Below the pieces are notes generated by a model, which was given only the letters and a program-made list of their open reading frames with translations, was not told the origin of the DNA and made no database searches. Made by a program: the position numbers and the translations under genes. From assembly GCA_031272415.1 (NCBI GenBank), contig JAISTU010000131.1, positions 1 through 31,691 on the forward strand: a DNA stretch of 31,691 nt, in the 5' to 3' direction. The first letter of the stretch is position 1; each line of letters opens with the position of its first letter. Shown piece by piece: positions 15,596 to 23,900 of the stretch. The stretch comes from Bacteroidales bacterium. GTDB taxonomy: Bacteria; Bacteroidota; Bacteroidia; Bacteroidales; WCHB1-69.

Positions 15596-15952
15596 TTATT
15601 GTTGTTTTTCGTTATTATTTTGTTCTTTTGTATGTCTGCGTTTCTGATTATACTCAATAGCATATTTGTCCAAATGTACGGTTAGATAGCGGATAATTCG
15701 CTCATCTCGTTTGAGTTGTAATTCAAACTCGCGTACAAATGACCCTTCGGCTTTGAACTCAAATAAATGATAAAAACCCGAAGATTTTTTCTTAATTGGA
15801 TACGCTAACGTACGCATCCCCCAATTTTCTTGATGAACAATTTCGCATCCACTGTCTCGGAGCAATTGCTCAAACTTCCCTACCGTTTCCTTCATCTGTT
15901 CATCAGACAAAACGGGAGTCATAATGAAAACGGCTTCATATTGATTAACCAT
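15596..15952 (-). CDS. rpsF: Small ribosomal subunit protein bS6
   Basis: The 118-residue protein starts MVNQYEAVFIMTPVLSDEQ and carries the S6 features WGMRTLAYPIKKKSSGFYHLFEF and a basic, Gln/Asn-rich tail. S6 forms a heterodimer with S18 on the 30S platform. It is the first gene of the operon, about 75 bases after the -7 element at 16036-16029. The leader begins with a 7-bp perfect hairpin (16007-16023). No Shine-Dalgarno sequence precedes the ATG; the region is A-rich, as is usual in the phylum. Confidence 0.97.
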   Translation of the reverse strand: MVNQYEAVFIMTPVLSDEQMKETVGKFEQLLRDSGCEIVHQENWGMRTLAYPIKKKSSGFYHLFEFKAEGSFVREFELQLKRDERIIRYLTVHLDKYAIEYNQKRRHTKEQNNNEKQQ

Positions 15953-16006
15953 AACTTTTATATCTTTTATCTACTTTATTTTATTTTAATAATTCTACTT
16001 AAACTG

Positions 16007-16023
16007 CCCTTAATTGTTAAGGG
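16007..16023 (-). promoter_or_regulatory. 5' leader hairpin of rpsF-rpsR-rplI mRNA
   Basis: A perfect 7-bp stem, CCCTTAA and TTAAGGG, closes a CAA loop. It lies just after the expected transcription start from the -7 element at 16036-16029. No T-run follows directly, so it is not a simple terminator. Confidence 0.5.
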
Positions 16024-16028
16024 TTTTA

Positions 16029-16036
16029 CAAAGATA
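16029..16036 (-). promoter_or_regulatory. Promoter -7 element for rpsF-rpsR-rplI
   Basis: TATCTTTG in GTGTATCTTTGTA on the minus strand, 76 bases before the rpsF start codon. Confidence 0.75.
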
Positions 16037-16189
16037 CACTTTTTTTCGATACAAAACTCAATTCTCCAAAAAAAAAAATTATGTTTTTTCTGCAAATTTA
16101 ATCTAAAATATTGATAATGAGTAAAATATAGAAATAAACTTTTTTTTTCGATTTTTTTAGAGTACTTATATTTTTAGTTGAATGATATT

Positions 16190-16214
16190 GTAGAGGCAAT
16201 GATATGCTTTGCCC
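16190..16214 (+). repeat. Palindromic repeat, GTAGGGGC family
   Basis: GTAGAGGCAATGATATGC followed by TTTGCCC, then GGTGAAAGGG. This is a diverged copy of the sequence at 30236. Confidence 0.55.
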
Positions 16215-16243
16215 GAAAAGGGTACAAGGTGAAAGGGTAAACC

Positions 16244-16269
16244 GTAGAGACAAGACGTGTTGCGTCTCT
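16244..16269. repeat. Palindromic repeat, GTAGAGAC type
   Basis: GTAGAGACAAGACGTG followed by TTGCGTCTCT forms an imperfect palindrome (AGAGAC...GTCTCT), close to the 1975-1996 copy. Confidence 0.5.
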
Positions 16270-16276
16270 TTTCGAA

Positions 16277-16324
16277 ATGTAGAGTGTAGATTTTTTGCAT
16301 TTTGGGATAAAAATGTTATAAAAT
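16277..16324 (+). repeat. Dispersed intergenic repeat, copy 4
   Basis: ATGTAGAGTGTAGA, a T-run, GCATTTTGGGATAAAAATG, then TTATAAAATC. It shows the TGTAGA flank shared with copies 2 and 5. Confidence 0.75.
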
Positions 16325-16351
16325 CAGATAAAATTCATTCTCAAATTTCAC

Positions 16352-18172
16352 TTATTTTCCACTCAAATCGGCATGATAATAATTATAAACATTTTGGGCT
16401 TTGGCTTTACCGATTATTTTTTCAAGGTCTTCTAAACTTGCATTTTGGATGATACTTACGGAGCGAAATACACTCAATAATTTGGCGGCTAATTGTTCTC
16501 CAATTCCTTGAATATTAGTAAGTTCTGTTTGCATTAAGGCTTTATCGCGTCTTTTGCGGTGAGCGGTAATCCCAAAGCGGTGGGCTTCATCGCGTAAATG
16601 TTGTATAACTCTTTGTGTTTCAGACTTTTTATCAACATAAAGTGGGAGTGGGTCATCAGGGGTATAAATCTCTTCTAACCTTTTTGCGATGCCGATAAGT
16701 GGCAATTTGTCATCAATTCCTATTTTTTTGAGCGTATTATAGGCAGCCGAAACTTGTCCTTTGCCGCCGTCCACAATCAGCAAGTCAGGCAATGGTTTTG
16801 CCTCTTCCAAAAGGCGAGTATAGCGGCGGGTGATGGCTTCTTCCATAGTTGCAAAATCGTCAGGCGTGTCGGAAAGTGTTTTGACATTAAAAATTCGGTA
16901 TTCCTTGCGAGACGGTTTGCCGTTGCGAAAACAAACCATAGAAGAGACCGGAAACTTACCCTGAATGTTGGAATTGTCAAAACATTCAATATATGCCGGA
17001 GGTGCAGGCAAACGAAGGTCTTTTTGCATGGTTTCCAACAGTTTACGCTTATGCAGTTCTGGGTTGGAATGTATTCTTTGATTTTGCATTTCGTGCATAT
17101 ATGCCATCGCATTTCGGTACGCCAACTGCAACAATTTATGCTTATCGCCTCCTTTTGGAATGGTTATTTTGACATTTTTAAGTTCAAAATCAACATCATA
17201 AGGGGCAATAATCTCTTCTGCTGTGCTGTTGTAAGTGTTGCGAATATCAACAATGACATAAAGCAGTATATCTTCGACAGTTTCATCGAGTTGCTGACGA
17301 ACAGAAAGCGTATGTGTCTGAATAATAGAGCCATTGATGACCTTAAAATAGCACACATAAACAGCCGAATTGTCGGTCGCCAACCCAAAAACATCCACAT
17401 TGTTAATGCTTTGCGACACAATAGTTGATTTTGCTTGATATTTTTCCAACAAATTCAATTTCAATTTGACCAAATGTGCTAATTCGTAGTGCATGCTGTC
17501 TGCATAACGCATCATCTTGATTTTCAATTCATTGATAACCTCTTGCGTTTTACCTTCAATAATTCTGATAGCATCTTTTATATTGTCCGCATACTCTTTT
17601 TGTGTTATTTTTCCGATACATGCACCCGAACATTTTCCGATTTGATAATGCAAACACGACTTATATTTCTGTTTTTCAATGAATTGCAAAGATAAACTTT
17701 GTCTGCAAGTTCGTAATTGATAAATTTCCAAAATAGTATCCAATAAATTGTGCATTATTTTCCCCGAAGCGTAGGGTCCAAAATAAGTGGCATTTTGCTC
17801 ATCTTTCCGATGTATAGAGAACAATCGGGGAAAAATCTCATCCGAGAGGCAAATCCATGGATAAGATTTATCATCTTTGAGCAAAATATTGTATTTAGGG
17901 CGAATTTGCTTTATTAAATTATTTTCCAACAACAAAGCATCATACTCCGAATCAACCACAGTGTATTGAATATCAGCGATTTTACGAACTAAAATACGAA
18001 TGCGAGGGTCTATTTTTTCTCGATTTACAAAATAGGAGGCGACCCTTTTTTTCAGATTTTTGGCTTTCCCAACGTAAATAATTACCCCTTGTGCATCATA
18101 ATATCTATAGACGCCGCTTTTTTCGGGTAAATCATTGATTATCTCGGCAATTTTGGGCAATGTTTCTATCAT
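16352..18172 (-). CDS. uvrC: UvrABC nucleotide excision repair endonuclease subunit C
   Basis: The 606-residue protein makes both cuts around bulky DNA lesions with UvrB. The N-terminal GIY-YIG nuclease domain shows GVYRYYDAQGVIIYVGKAKNLKKR (20-43), followed by the LENNLIKQIRPKYNILLKDDKSYPWI segment. A Cys-rich stretch (CLHYQIGKCSGACIGK) follows, then a UVR-type UvrB-binding region. The RNase H-like second nuclease domain has ECFDNSNIQG and LLIVDGGKGQ, and tandem helix-hairpin-helix elements (LTNIQGIGEQLAAKLL) end the protein. The ATG at 18172 overlaps the 3' end of the adenosyltransferase gene by 41 bases. It is the last gene of the mltG unit. Confidence 0.96.
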   Translation of the reverse strand: MIETLPKIAEIINDLPEKSGVYRYYDAQGVIIYVGKAKNLKKRVASYFVNREKIDPRIRILVRKIADIQYTVVDSEYDALLLENNLIKQIRPKYNILLKDDKSYPWICLSDEIFPRLFSIHRKDEQNATYFGPYASGKIMHNLLDTILEIYQLRTCRQSLSLQFIEKQKYKSCLHYQIGKCSGACIGKITQKEYADNIKDAIRIIEGKTQEVINELKIKMMRYADSMHYELAHLVKLKLNLLEKYQAKSTIVSQSINNVDVFGLATDNSAVYVCYFKVINGSIIQTHTLSVRQQLDETVEDILLYVIVDIRNTYNSTAEEIIAPYDVDFELKNVKITIPKGGDKHKLLQLAYRNAMAYMHEMQNQRIHSNPELHKRKLLETMQKDLRLPAPPAYIECFDNSNIQGKFPVSSMVCFRNGKPSRKEYRIFNVKTLSDTPDDFATMEEAITRRYTRLLEEAKPLPDLLIVDGGKGQVSAAYNTLKKIGIDDKLPLIGIAKRLEEIYTPDDPLPLYVDKKSETQRVIQHLRDEAHRFGITAHRKRRDKALMQTELTNIQGIGEQLAAKLLSVFRSVSIIQNASLEDLEKIIGKAKAQNVYNYYHADLSGK

Positions 18173-18719
18173 ATTGCTCTACATTTTCTTCTTTTACGTT
18201 CAACAGTTTGGCAAAATATCGGGCAAGAATAAAAAGATAGTCCGAAAGTCGGTTTATATAGCAGAGTATCAATGAATTAACAGGTTCTTTTTCTGCAAGG
18301 CTAATCAATACTCTTTCTGCACGTCTGCAAACGGTGCGGGCTATATGGCATTGAGCCACAGCGTTATGTCCGCCCAACAAACAAAATGTTCTCAAAGGAA
18401 CAATTTGGGAAGACATATTGTCAATTGATTTTTCTAATTCATTGGTATTCAACAAATTAATATCCGGCAATGGAAATTTGCAAGTCTCGGTACTATCTAC
18501 CGCCAAATGCGTTTGGATAACAAACAGTTCTTTTTCAATTTTAAGTAGTTCTTTTTTGCATTGCGGGTCATCTGTAAGTGTCTCTAAAAGAGCAATATGG
18601 GCATTAAGTTCGTCAATTGTTCCATAAGTTTCTACCCGAATGTGATTTTTAGGCACTCTCACTCCGTTGAGCAAAGAAGTGGAGCCGTTATCGCCTGTTT
18701 TTGTGTAAATTCTATTCAT
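18132..18719 (-). CDS. Cobalamin adenosyltransferase, PduO type
   Basis: The 195-residue enzyme transfers adenosyl from ATP to cob(I)alamin, giving coenzyme B12 for enzymes such as methylmalonyl-CoA mutase. The N-terminal ATP-binding motif is clear: YTKTGDNGSTSLLNGVRVPK (residues 5-24), followed by ETYGTIDELNAHI. The later motifs RTVCRRAERVLISL and INRLSDYLFILARY are also present. It starts within the stop codon of mltG (ATGA overlap) and runs 41 bases into uvrC, so the three are almost certainly one operon. No functional link among them is obvious. Confidence 0.93.
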   Translation of the reverse strand: MNRIYTKTGDNGSTSLLNGVRVPKNHIRVETYGTIDELNAHIALLETLTDDPQCKKELLKIEKELFVIQTHLAVDSTETCKFPLPDINLLNTNELEKSIDNMSSQIVPLRTFCLLGGHNAVAQCHIARTVCRRAERVLISLAEKEPVNSLILCYINRLSDYLFILARYFAKLLNVKEENVEQYDRNIAQNCRDNQ

Positions 18720-19801
18720 TTTGATTTATTTTTTTGATTTTTTAAATATTTTTTCAATGCTTTATGATATTTTGCCGAATTGCGGGCATGTTCTGCACCC
18801 GTTTTAGCAAAATTATGATAGCCCGATAAATCCTCTTTTGCACACATGTAAATATAATCATTTTTTTCATAATTGAGCACATTATCTATACATTTTTTAG
18901 AAGGTATGCAAATCGGACCCGGTGGCAATCCTTTTATGAGGTATGTGTTGTAAGGCGAGACCGTTTTGAGATGCCGTTTTAAAACCTGTTTAAGCGTAAA
19001 ATCGCCAACGGCAAACTTCACTGTCGGGTCGGCTTGCAGTCTCATGCCCCTTTTGAGTCGGTTTATATACAGCCCTGCAATACGTGGCTGTTCGGCACTG
19101 CGGTGATTTTCTTCTTCGACAATGGATGCCAAAATTATCACCTCAACGGGCGTAAGTCCTGCTAAAGTGGCTTTTTCGCGTCTCTCTTGTGTCCAAAATT
19201 TGTTAAATTCTTTCTGCATTCTGTTCAACAATTCCTCTTGTGTCATATCCCACCAAACTTCATACGTGTCCGGCAAAAAAAGGCAAAGAATATTGTGCGT
19301 ATCTAAACCATAATGATTGCATATTTCATTGTTAATCAATGCATTATATATTTGTGCAGAATCTAATTCAATTTCTGATGACAATACTTTTGACAAGGAG
19401 GCTTTGGTACGAATGTTATGAAAAGTTATCTCTACCGGCTCTTGATAGCCTGAACGCAATTTTCTTAAAAGTGCTAAATTACTCATTTGCTTTTCAATAC
19501 GATATTTTCCGCTATGAACATTGCCCTTGTAATTCCTTTTTTCCGTTAACCAGAAAAAAGTGCGTGGATTTTTCAAAATATGTTGATTTTCAATGATATG
19601 TTTAACAGTCTCAAAATCAGAGCCTTGTGGAATATATAAATATTGTGCTGCATTTTTTGAAATATTATTGGCAAAAATAATTTTCCATCCTGCATATACT
19701 CCACAAATTGACGCCAAAAAACCAATACATACAATAATTATCAGTGCAATAATGATTTTTTTGTTCTTTTTTCCCCGCATTTTTTTTAAAAACTTTATCA
19801 T
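18716..19801 (-). CDS. mltG: Endolytic murein transglycosylase MltG
   Basis: MltG cuts nascent glycan strands inside the chain and so helps to set peptidoglycan length. I place the start at ATG 19801 (361 residues) because the frame's earlier ATG (19816) lies upstream of the -7 element at 19813-19806. One membrane helix (about residues 18-38) precedes a LysM-like region (YLYIPQGSDFETVKHII). The catalytic block follows: ASIVEEENHRSAEQPRIAGLYINR, with the active-site Glu in the VEEE run, then GMRLQADPTVKFAVG and SPYNTYLIKGLPPGPICIPS. First gene of the mltG, adenosyltransferase, uvrC unit. ATG 19780 (MRGKKNKK) is an alternative start. Confidence 0.93.
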   Translation of the reverse strand: MIKFLKKMRGKKNKKIIIALIIIVCIGFLASICGVYAGWKIIFANNISKNAAQYLYIPQGSDFETVKHIIENQHILKNPRTFFWLTEKRNYKGNVHSGKYRIEKQMSNLALLRKLRSGYQEPVEITFHNIRTKASLSKVLSSEIELDSAQIYNALINNEICNHYGLDTHNILCLFLPDTYEVWWDMTQEELLNRMQKEFNKFWTQERREKATLAGLTPVEVIILASIVEEENHRSAEQPRIAGLYINRLKRGMRLQADPTVKFAVGDFTLKQVLKRHLKTVSPYNTYLIKGLPPGPICIPSKKCIDNVLNYEKNDYIYMCAKEDLSGYHNFAKTGAEHARNSAKYHKALKKYLKNQKNKSK

Positions 19802-19805
19802 ATTA

Positions 19806-19841
19806 CAAAGATACACAAATTTGTCAATTAAAAATTAAAAA
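19806..19841 (-). promoter_or_regulatory. Promoter cassette for mltG
   Basis: On the minus strand TTTTTAATTTTTAATTGA (19841-19824), a 10-base spacer, then TATCTTTG (19813-19806). The cassette is identical over at least 36 bases to the one before the DUF2723 gene (26789-26824). Confidence 0.75.
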
Positions 19842-19850
19842 CGTTTTTTT

Positions 19851-20037
19851 TACCCCCTTAACTCCGCTCATTTTAGGGGGGGGTATTTTAATTTTTTCAA
19901 AGAGGGCGACTGTTTTGTTGGTTATTTCTGCAGGGAATCATATATCATTGATTTTCAATCGAATAATAGATTTTGCCCTTGTTTTTTGTTATTTTAGCGT
20001 CCGATAACATACCTAAATTGAGCGGAGTTAGGGGTTA
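19851..20037. repeat. Long inverted repeat between tonB and mltG
   Basis: The arms TAACTCCGCTCATTTTAGG (19859-19877) and CCTAAATTGAGCGGAGTTA (20012-20030) match at 18 of 19 bases, flanked by C-runs and G-runs, with 134 bases between. The left arm also lies inside its own TACCCCC...GGGGGTA hairpin (19851-19885). Confidence 0.7.
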
Positions 20038-20039
20038 AA

Positions 20040-20721
20040 TCATTGTAATGAAAATGTAATAGTTGTGTAAAAAGAGACACGTACCTTTTTTTGTCTTTGG
20101 ATGCCGGGTTCCCATTTTGGCATCATTTTGGTAACACGTAAAGCCTCTTCGCACAATGATTGAAACTCCCCTCGCAATATTTTTACATCTGTAATACTGC
20201 CGTCTTTTTCAACTACAAATCCAACACGGATAACACCCGATTGTCCTGTTTCCAAAGCAATTTTGGGATAAACAAGATTGTCTTGGAGAAACTTAATTCT
20301 CGCCTCTTCGCCTCCCGGAAATGATGGCTCTTTTTCAACCAACGTAAAAGGGATAACGTCATCTATCACTTCTTCTTTTGTGTCCGCAACTGCCTCTATA
20401 TCCGGAAATGATTGGTCGGGGGCTACACCTGCATCAATAACGAAATCTTCTAATGTAATTGTGTTATTATCAACAGTTTTGAACTCCGTAATAACAGGTG
20501 CAGGAGGTATAGGTTTTGGGGGCTCTACTTGTTTGGTTTGAATAATGTAGTCGATTGGCACTTCTTCACTTCCGGTGTCAAAACTAACAATTTTTTCATC
20601 ACCTGTGCGGTAAAATTCTAATGTTGACAAAACTGCCAATTCCGCAATCGCTAATCCTAACAAGAAAAATCTTGTTTTTTTCCATTCTAAATCTGCTTTT
20701 TTTTGTCTTCTTCGCTTTCAT
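20040..20721 (-). CDS. tonB: TonB family energy transducer, frame broken near the start
   Basis: TonB links inner membrane proton force to outer membrane receptors. The frame read from 20663 contains a membrane helix, a Pro-rich segment (VEPPKPIPPAP), and the C-terminal TonB domain with FPGGEEARIKFLQDNLVYPKIA, GVIRVGFVVEKDGSI and MPKWEPGIQ. No ATG exists in that frame; an in-frame TGA lies a few codons upstream. The proper start is ATG 20721 in a different frame. If the run of eight A at 20704-20697 had seven, the protein would begin MKAKKTKKADLEWKKTRFF and continue in frame, 226 residues in all, with the ADLEWKK...FF start usual for this family. So there is a sequencing error, a mutation or a slippage site here. 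Confidence 0.85.
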
Positions 20722-20837
20722 CGCTGTACTGTTTTTTTAAGTTATTTATATATATTTTTTTATACTATTATACGAAAGTTTTTTGAAAATGTTACATCTT
20801 TTATATTTTATAACTTTAATTTTTTAATTTTTTGGGC

Positions 20838-20871
20838 TTTAATTTTTAATTGAGAAAAAGGTGTATCTTTG
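20838..20871 (+). promoter_or_regulatory. Promoter cassette for the 1526-residue T9SS protein
   Basis: TTTAATTTTTAATTGA (20838-20853), a 10-base spacer, then TATCTTTG (20864-20871) inside GTGTATCTTTGCA. The start codon is 70 bases downstream. Confidence 0.75.
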
Positions 20872-20875
20872 CAAT

Positions 20876-20907
20876 TCCCTCAAAAAAAATTAGGGAGGGA
20901 TTTTTTT
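20876..20907 (+). promoter_or_regulatory. Terminator-like hairpin in the 5' leader of the T9SS protein gene
   Basis: TCCCTC (20876-20881) can pair with GAGGGA (20895-20900), followed at once by seven T (20901-20907). It lies at the expected start of the transcript, 34 bases before the start codon. The stem is short, so it may be an attenuator or may be without effect. Confidence 0.4.
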
Positions 20908-20941
20908 ATAAAAAACTAATAAATTAAAACAAGTAATACTA

Positions 20942-23900
20942 ATGAAAAAGTTACAGAATGTATTATCATTTGGATTGATGTTTATGATTAGTCTGCATTG
21001 TTTGCGGGCGCAAAGTAATTTAATTTATGTTTCTGCCACGGGCAACAATGCCAATTCAGGGGCTTGGAATCAGCCTTTGCAGACCATTGATGCTGCAATT
21101 GCTATGGCTAATGGTGTAAATCTTACCTACATCCGAATCGCAGCAGGAACTTATAATTTGACAACTACCATCGAACTCAAAAGCAATTTGGTTATCGAAG
21201 GAGGCTGGGTTTTTGATGTAAGTACTCAATTATGGTCAAAACACTTTGATTCTCTGACAATTATAAATATTGATGCCATTGAAACTTATTCCAATTTTAA
21301 TCAAAAAATAGGTATAAGGTCGGCAAATGATACCAATTGGGTGTTGCAGGATTTAACTATCAATGTAGTGGGAGCAACTACCGCAGATAGGCACAGTTCT
21401 GGTAAAGGCACAAGTGTTTATGGCTTGTATATCAGTGGAATAGCCAACAGGACATCGCTTGTTCGTTGCAATTTGACGGTTGGCAATGCCGGCAGTGGAA
21501 CTAATGGGGTCAATGGTGTCAATGGTGCTAACGGCAACGGGGGGGCATTATTTGACTTAACCGGCGGACTTTTGGGCAGTGCTTGTACAGGAGGGAACAG
21601 TGTAAGCGGTGGTGCAGCCGTAGGAAGTGGTGTTCGCGCGGGCGGGGCAGGTGGAAATAGTGGTTCTGGCAGGAACGGCACTGTTGGGGGGAGCGGTTCT
21701 ACAGGCAATGCAGGTTCTGCAGGTTCTGCAGGTGGAGGTGGTGCGGCAGGTGGTGCGGCAGGTGCAAGTTGTGCTGCCAATACGAATGGCAATCCGGGCG
21801 GAGTAGGAACAGCAGGCGCAAATGGAACAACACCTAATAGTAATAATAACTTTTCTGTAGCGGCATATTTTAATCCCGGAACAACCGGTGGTACAGGCAC
21901 TGACGGCAGCGGTGGTGGCGGTGGGGGCGGTGGTGGCGGTGGCGGCAGTGAAGCATGGTGTGGTTCTATGTCCGGTGGCGGTGGCGGTTCCGGTGGTGAA
22001 GGTGCTACCGGCGGCACAGGTGGCACAGGTGGCGGTGCTTCTTTTGGAATTTATTGCTATCTTTCACTCCAACCTCAATTAGAAAGCACGAATATTGTTG
22101 CAGGCTTGGCAGGTGCAGGAGGTACAGGAGGCACAGGAGGCACAGGAGGCGCTGGCGGTGCAGGCGGGAACGGACTTGACCCTAATGCCAGCGTTTGCAG
22201 TTGCAGTAATTTGGGCGGTGCAGGAGGCACAGGCGGAAAAGGGGGCAATGGTGGCAATGGACAAAATGGTGTTAATGGGTTGAGCATGCAAATTATTGCT
22301 GTATCATCAATTGATTATCAAGAAGTTACAGACACAACCTCTATGCTTTTACAAGAAGGAATTACAGCAATATATGAACCTGCTACCCACTCCCAAATCA
22401 AAGTCAAACGGAACGCAGGTACGTGGAATACCAATTTGCAATTGATACATGATAAGACACCGAGAACATCTTCTTACAGTCTTTCTGACAATGAAATTGT
22501 GTTAATTGCCGAAAATACAGGCGTTTATACCGTGGATACAGGAGGTCAATTGGTACATATTTATAAAAATCGTCCTGCTTTGCCGAACATACAACTGTCT
22601 GATACTGTGCAATATACACAAAATTTGACAGCCGTTTGTTCCGATAATACTTGTTTGGAATATATTTGGAAAATTGCTGATATTGAGGGCAATAACATTC
22701 TAACAACCGCCTCCGACGATACATTTTCTATTAACACAACAGGATTGCTTGCTCATGATACGGGAACAATTTATTATATTGGTTTGTATGTCAATGAGTT
22801 AGGGTATGGTTATTCGGATTATATATGGGATTCTTTTAAATTGTTTCCTGTGCCTGTTAATGTTTCTATTTCGGATACCGTACAGACTTATGACGGTTAT
22901 GCTCGAGCGGTGCAAACGACCACAGATATATTGGGATTGGATGTGGAAATAACTTATAACGGCAGTACAACAATTCCTATCAATGCAGGTGATTATCAAG
23001 TAGTTGCAAGAGTTACCACTGCCAATTATTCAGGTTCTGCGACTGCTGTTTTGCATATAGAAAAGGCATCTGCAAGCATCATTTTGAGCAATTTGCAACA
23101 TACATTTGATAGTACAGGCAAAACGGCTACTGCGGTTACATTTCCGTCCGATTTAAATTGTCAATTCTATTACGAGGGCGACACCATTTTGCCTATCAAT
23201 GCAGGAAAATATGAAATAAGGGCAATCATTAGAGATAATAATTATACAGGCGAAACAAACGACACATTGATAATTGACAAAGCGATGGCAAGTATCTCAT
23301 TTTCAGACTTAACACATGTTTATAATGGCAATGTGAAAAGTGTCAATGTGGCAACACAACCTGTTGGTTTACAGACAATTACAACTTATTTCCCCAACAA
23401 TCCCATTTTATGGGGAACATATTCGGTTTATGCACAAATTGATGACCCTAATTATGAAGGCGAAGATAGTGCAGTGATGACAATTACCAAACCGCAAGCC
23501 GTTATTACCTTGTTAGACAGCGTTTTAACCTACAACGGCAATCCGCATTCGCTTTTGGTAAATATTGAGCCTGTTGGCACTCAATATACTATTACTTATA
23601 ACGGATTGGCGACTTTGCCTGTTGCTGCGGGGCAATACAGCATTTTGGTAACGACCAATGACACAACCGTTTTGCCTGCATACGCAACAGCAACGCTCAC
23701 CATTGACAAAGCACCGGTCGCCATTGCGGTGGGCAATACAACTCAAACATATTCAGGCACAGGCAAATCGGTTTCCGTCAGCACGGCACCTGCCAATTTG
23801 TCGTTTTTGGTAACTTATAACGGGTCAGCCATAAATCCCGTACATTCAGGCTTTTACAACGTTTTGGTCAGCATTACGGACTCTAATTATGTAGGCACAC

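Larger units (their letters stand above)
15953..16351. other. Intergenic region between uvrC and rpsF with repeats
   Basis: No gene is supported in these 399 bases. They contain the rpsF leader hairpin (16007-16023) and promoter (16029-16036), two palindromic repeats (16190-16214 and 16244-16269) and dispersed repeat copy 4 (16277-16324). No uvrC terminator hairpin is evident. Confidence 0.65.

Noticed and set aside
15592..15663. N-terminal extension of rpsR to 15663
   Set aside because: The extra codons lie within rpsF and do not resemble S18; the ATG at 15591 gives the normal S18 length.
16754..17428. A 224-codon open frame on the plus strand inside uvrC
   Set aside because: Antisense shadow of a conserved gene; no family resemblance and no upstream signal.
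18132..18172. 41-base overlap of the adenosyltransferase and uvrC genes considered as a frameshifted fusion
   Set aside because: Both proteins have full family length with normal ends and are in different frames, so a plain overlap in an operon explains it.
21480..22290. GC-rich block considered as horizontally acquired DNA
   Set aside because: The base composition follows directly from glycine codons in the low-complexity protein segment, and the reading frame runs through without a break.
21418..22291. Long proline-rich and alanine-rich open frames on the minus strand and in other frames inside the giant surface protein gene
   Set aside because: They mirror the Gly-rich low-complexity codons (GGN read backwards gives proline and other simple codons) and have no start context or homology.
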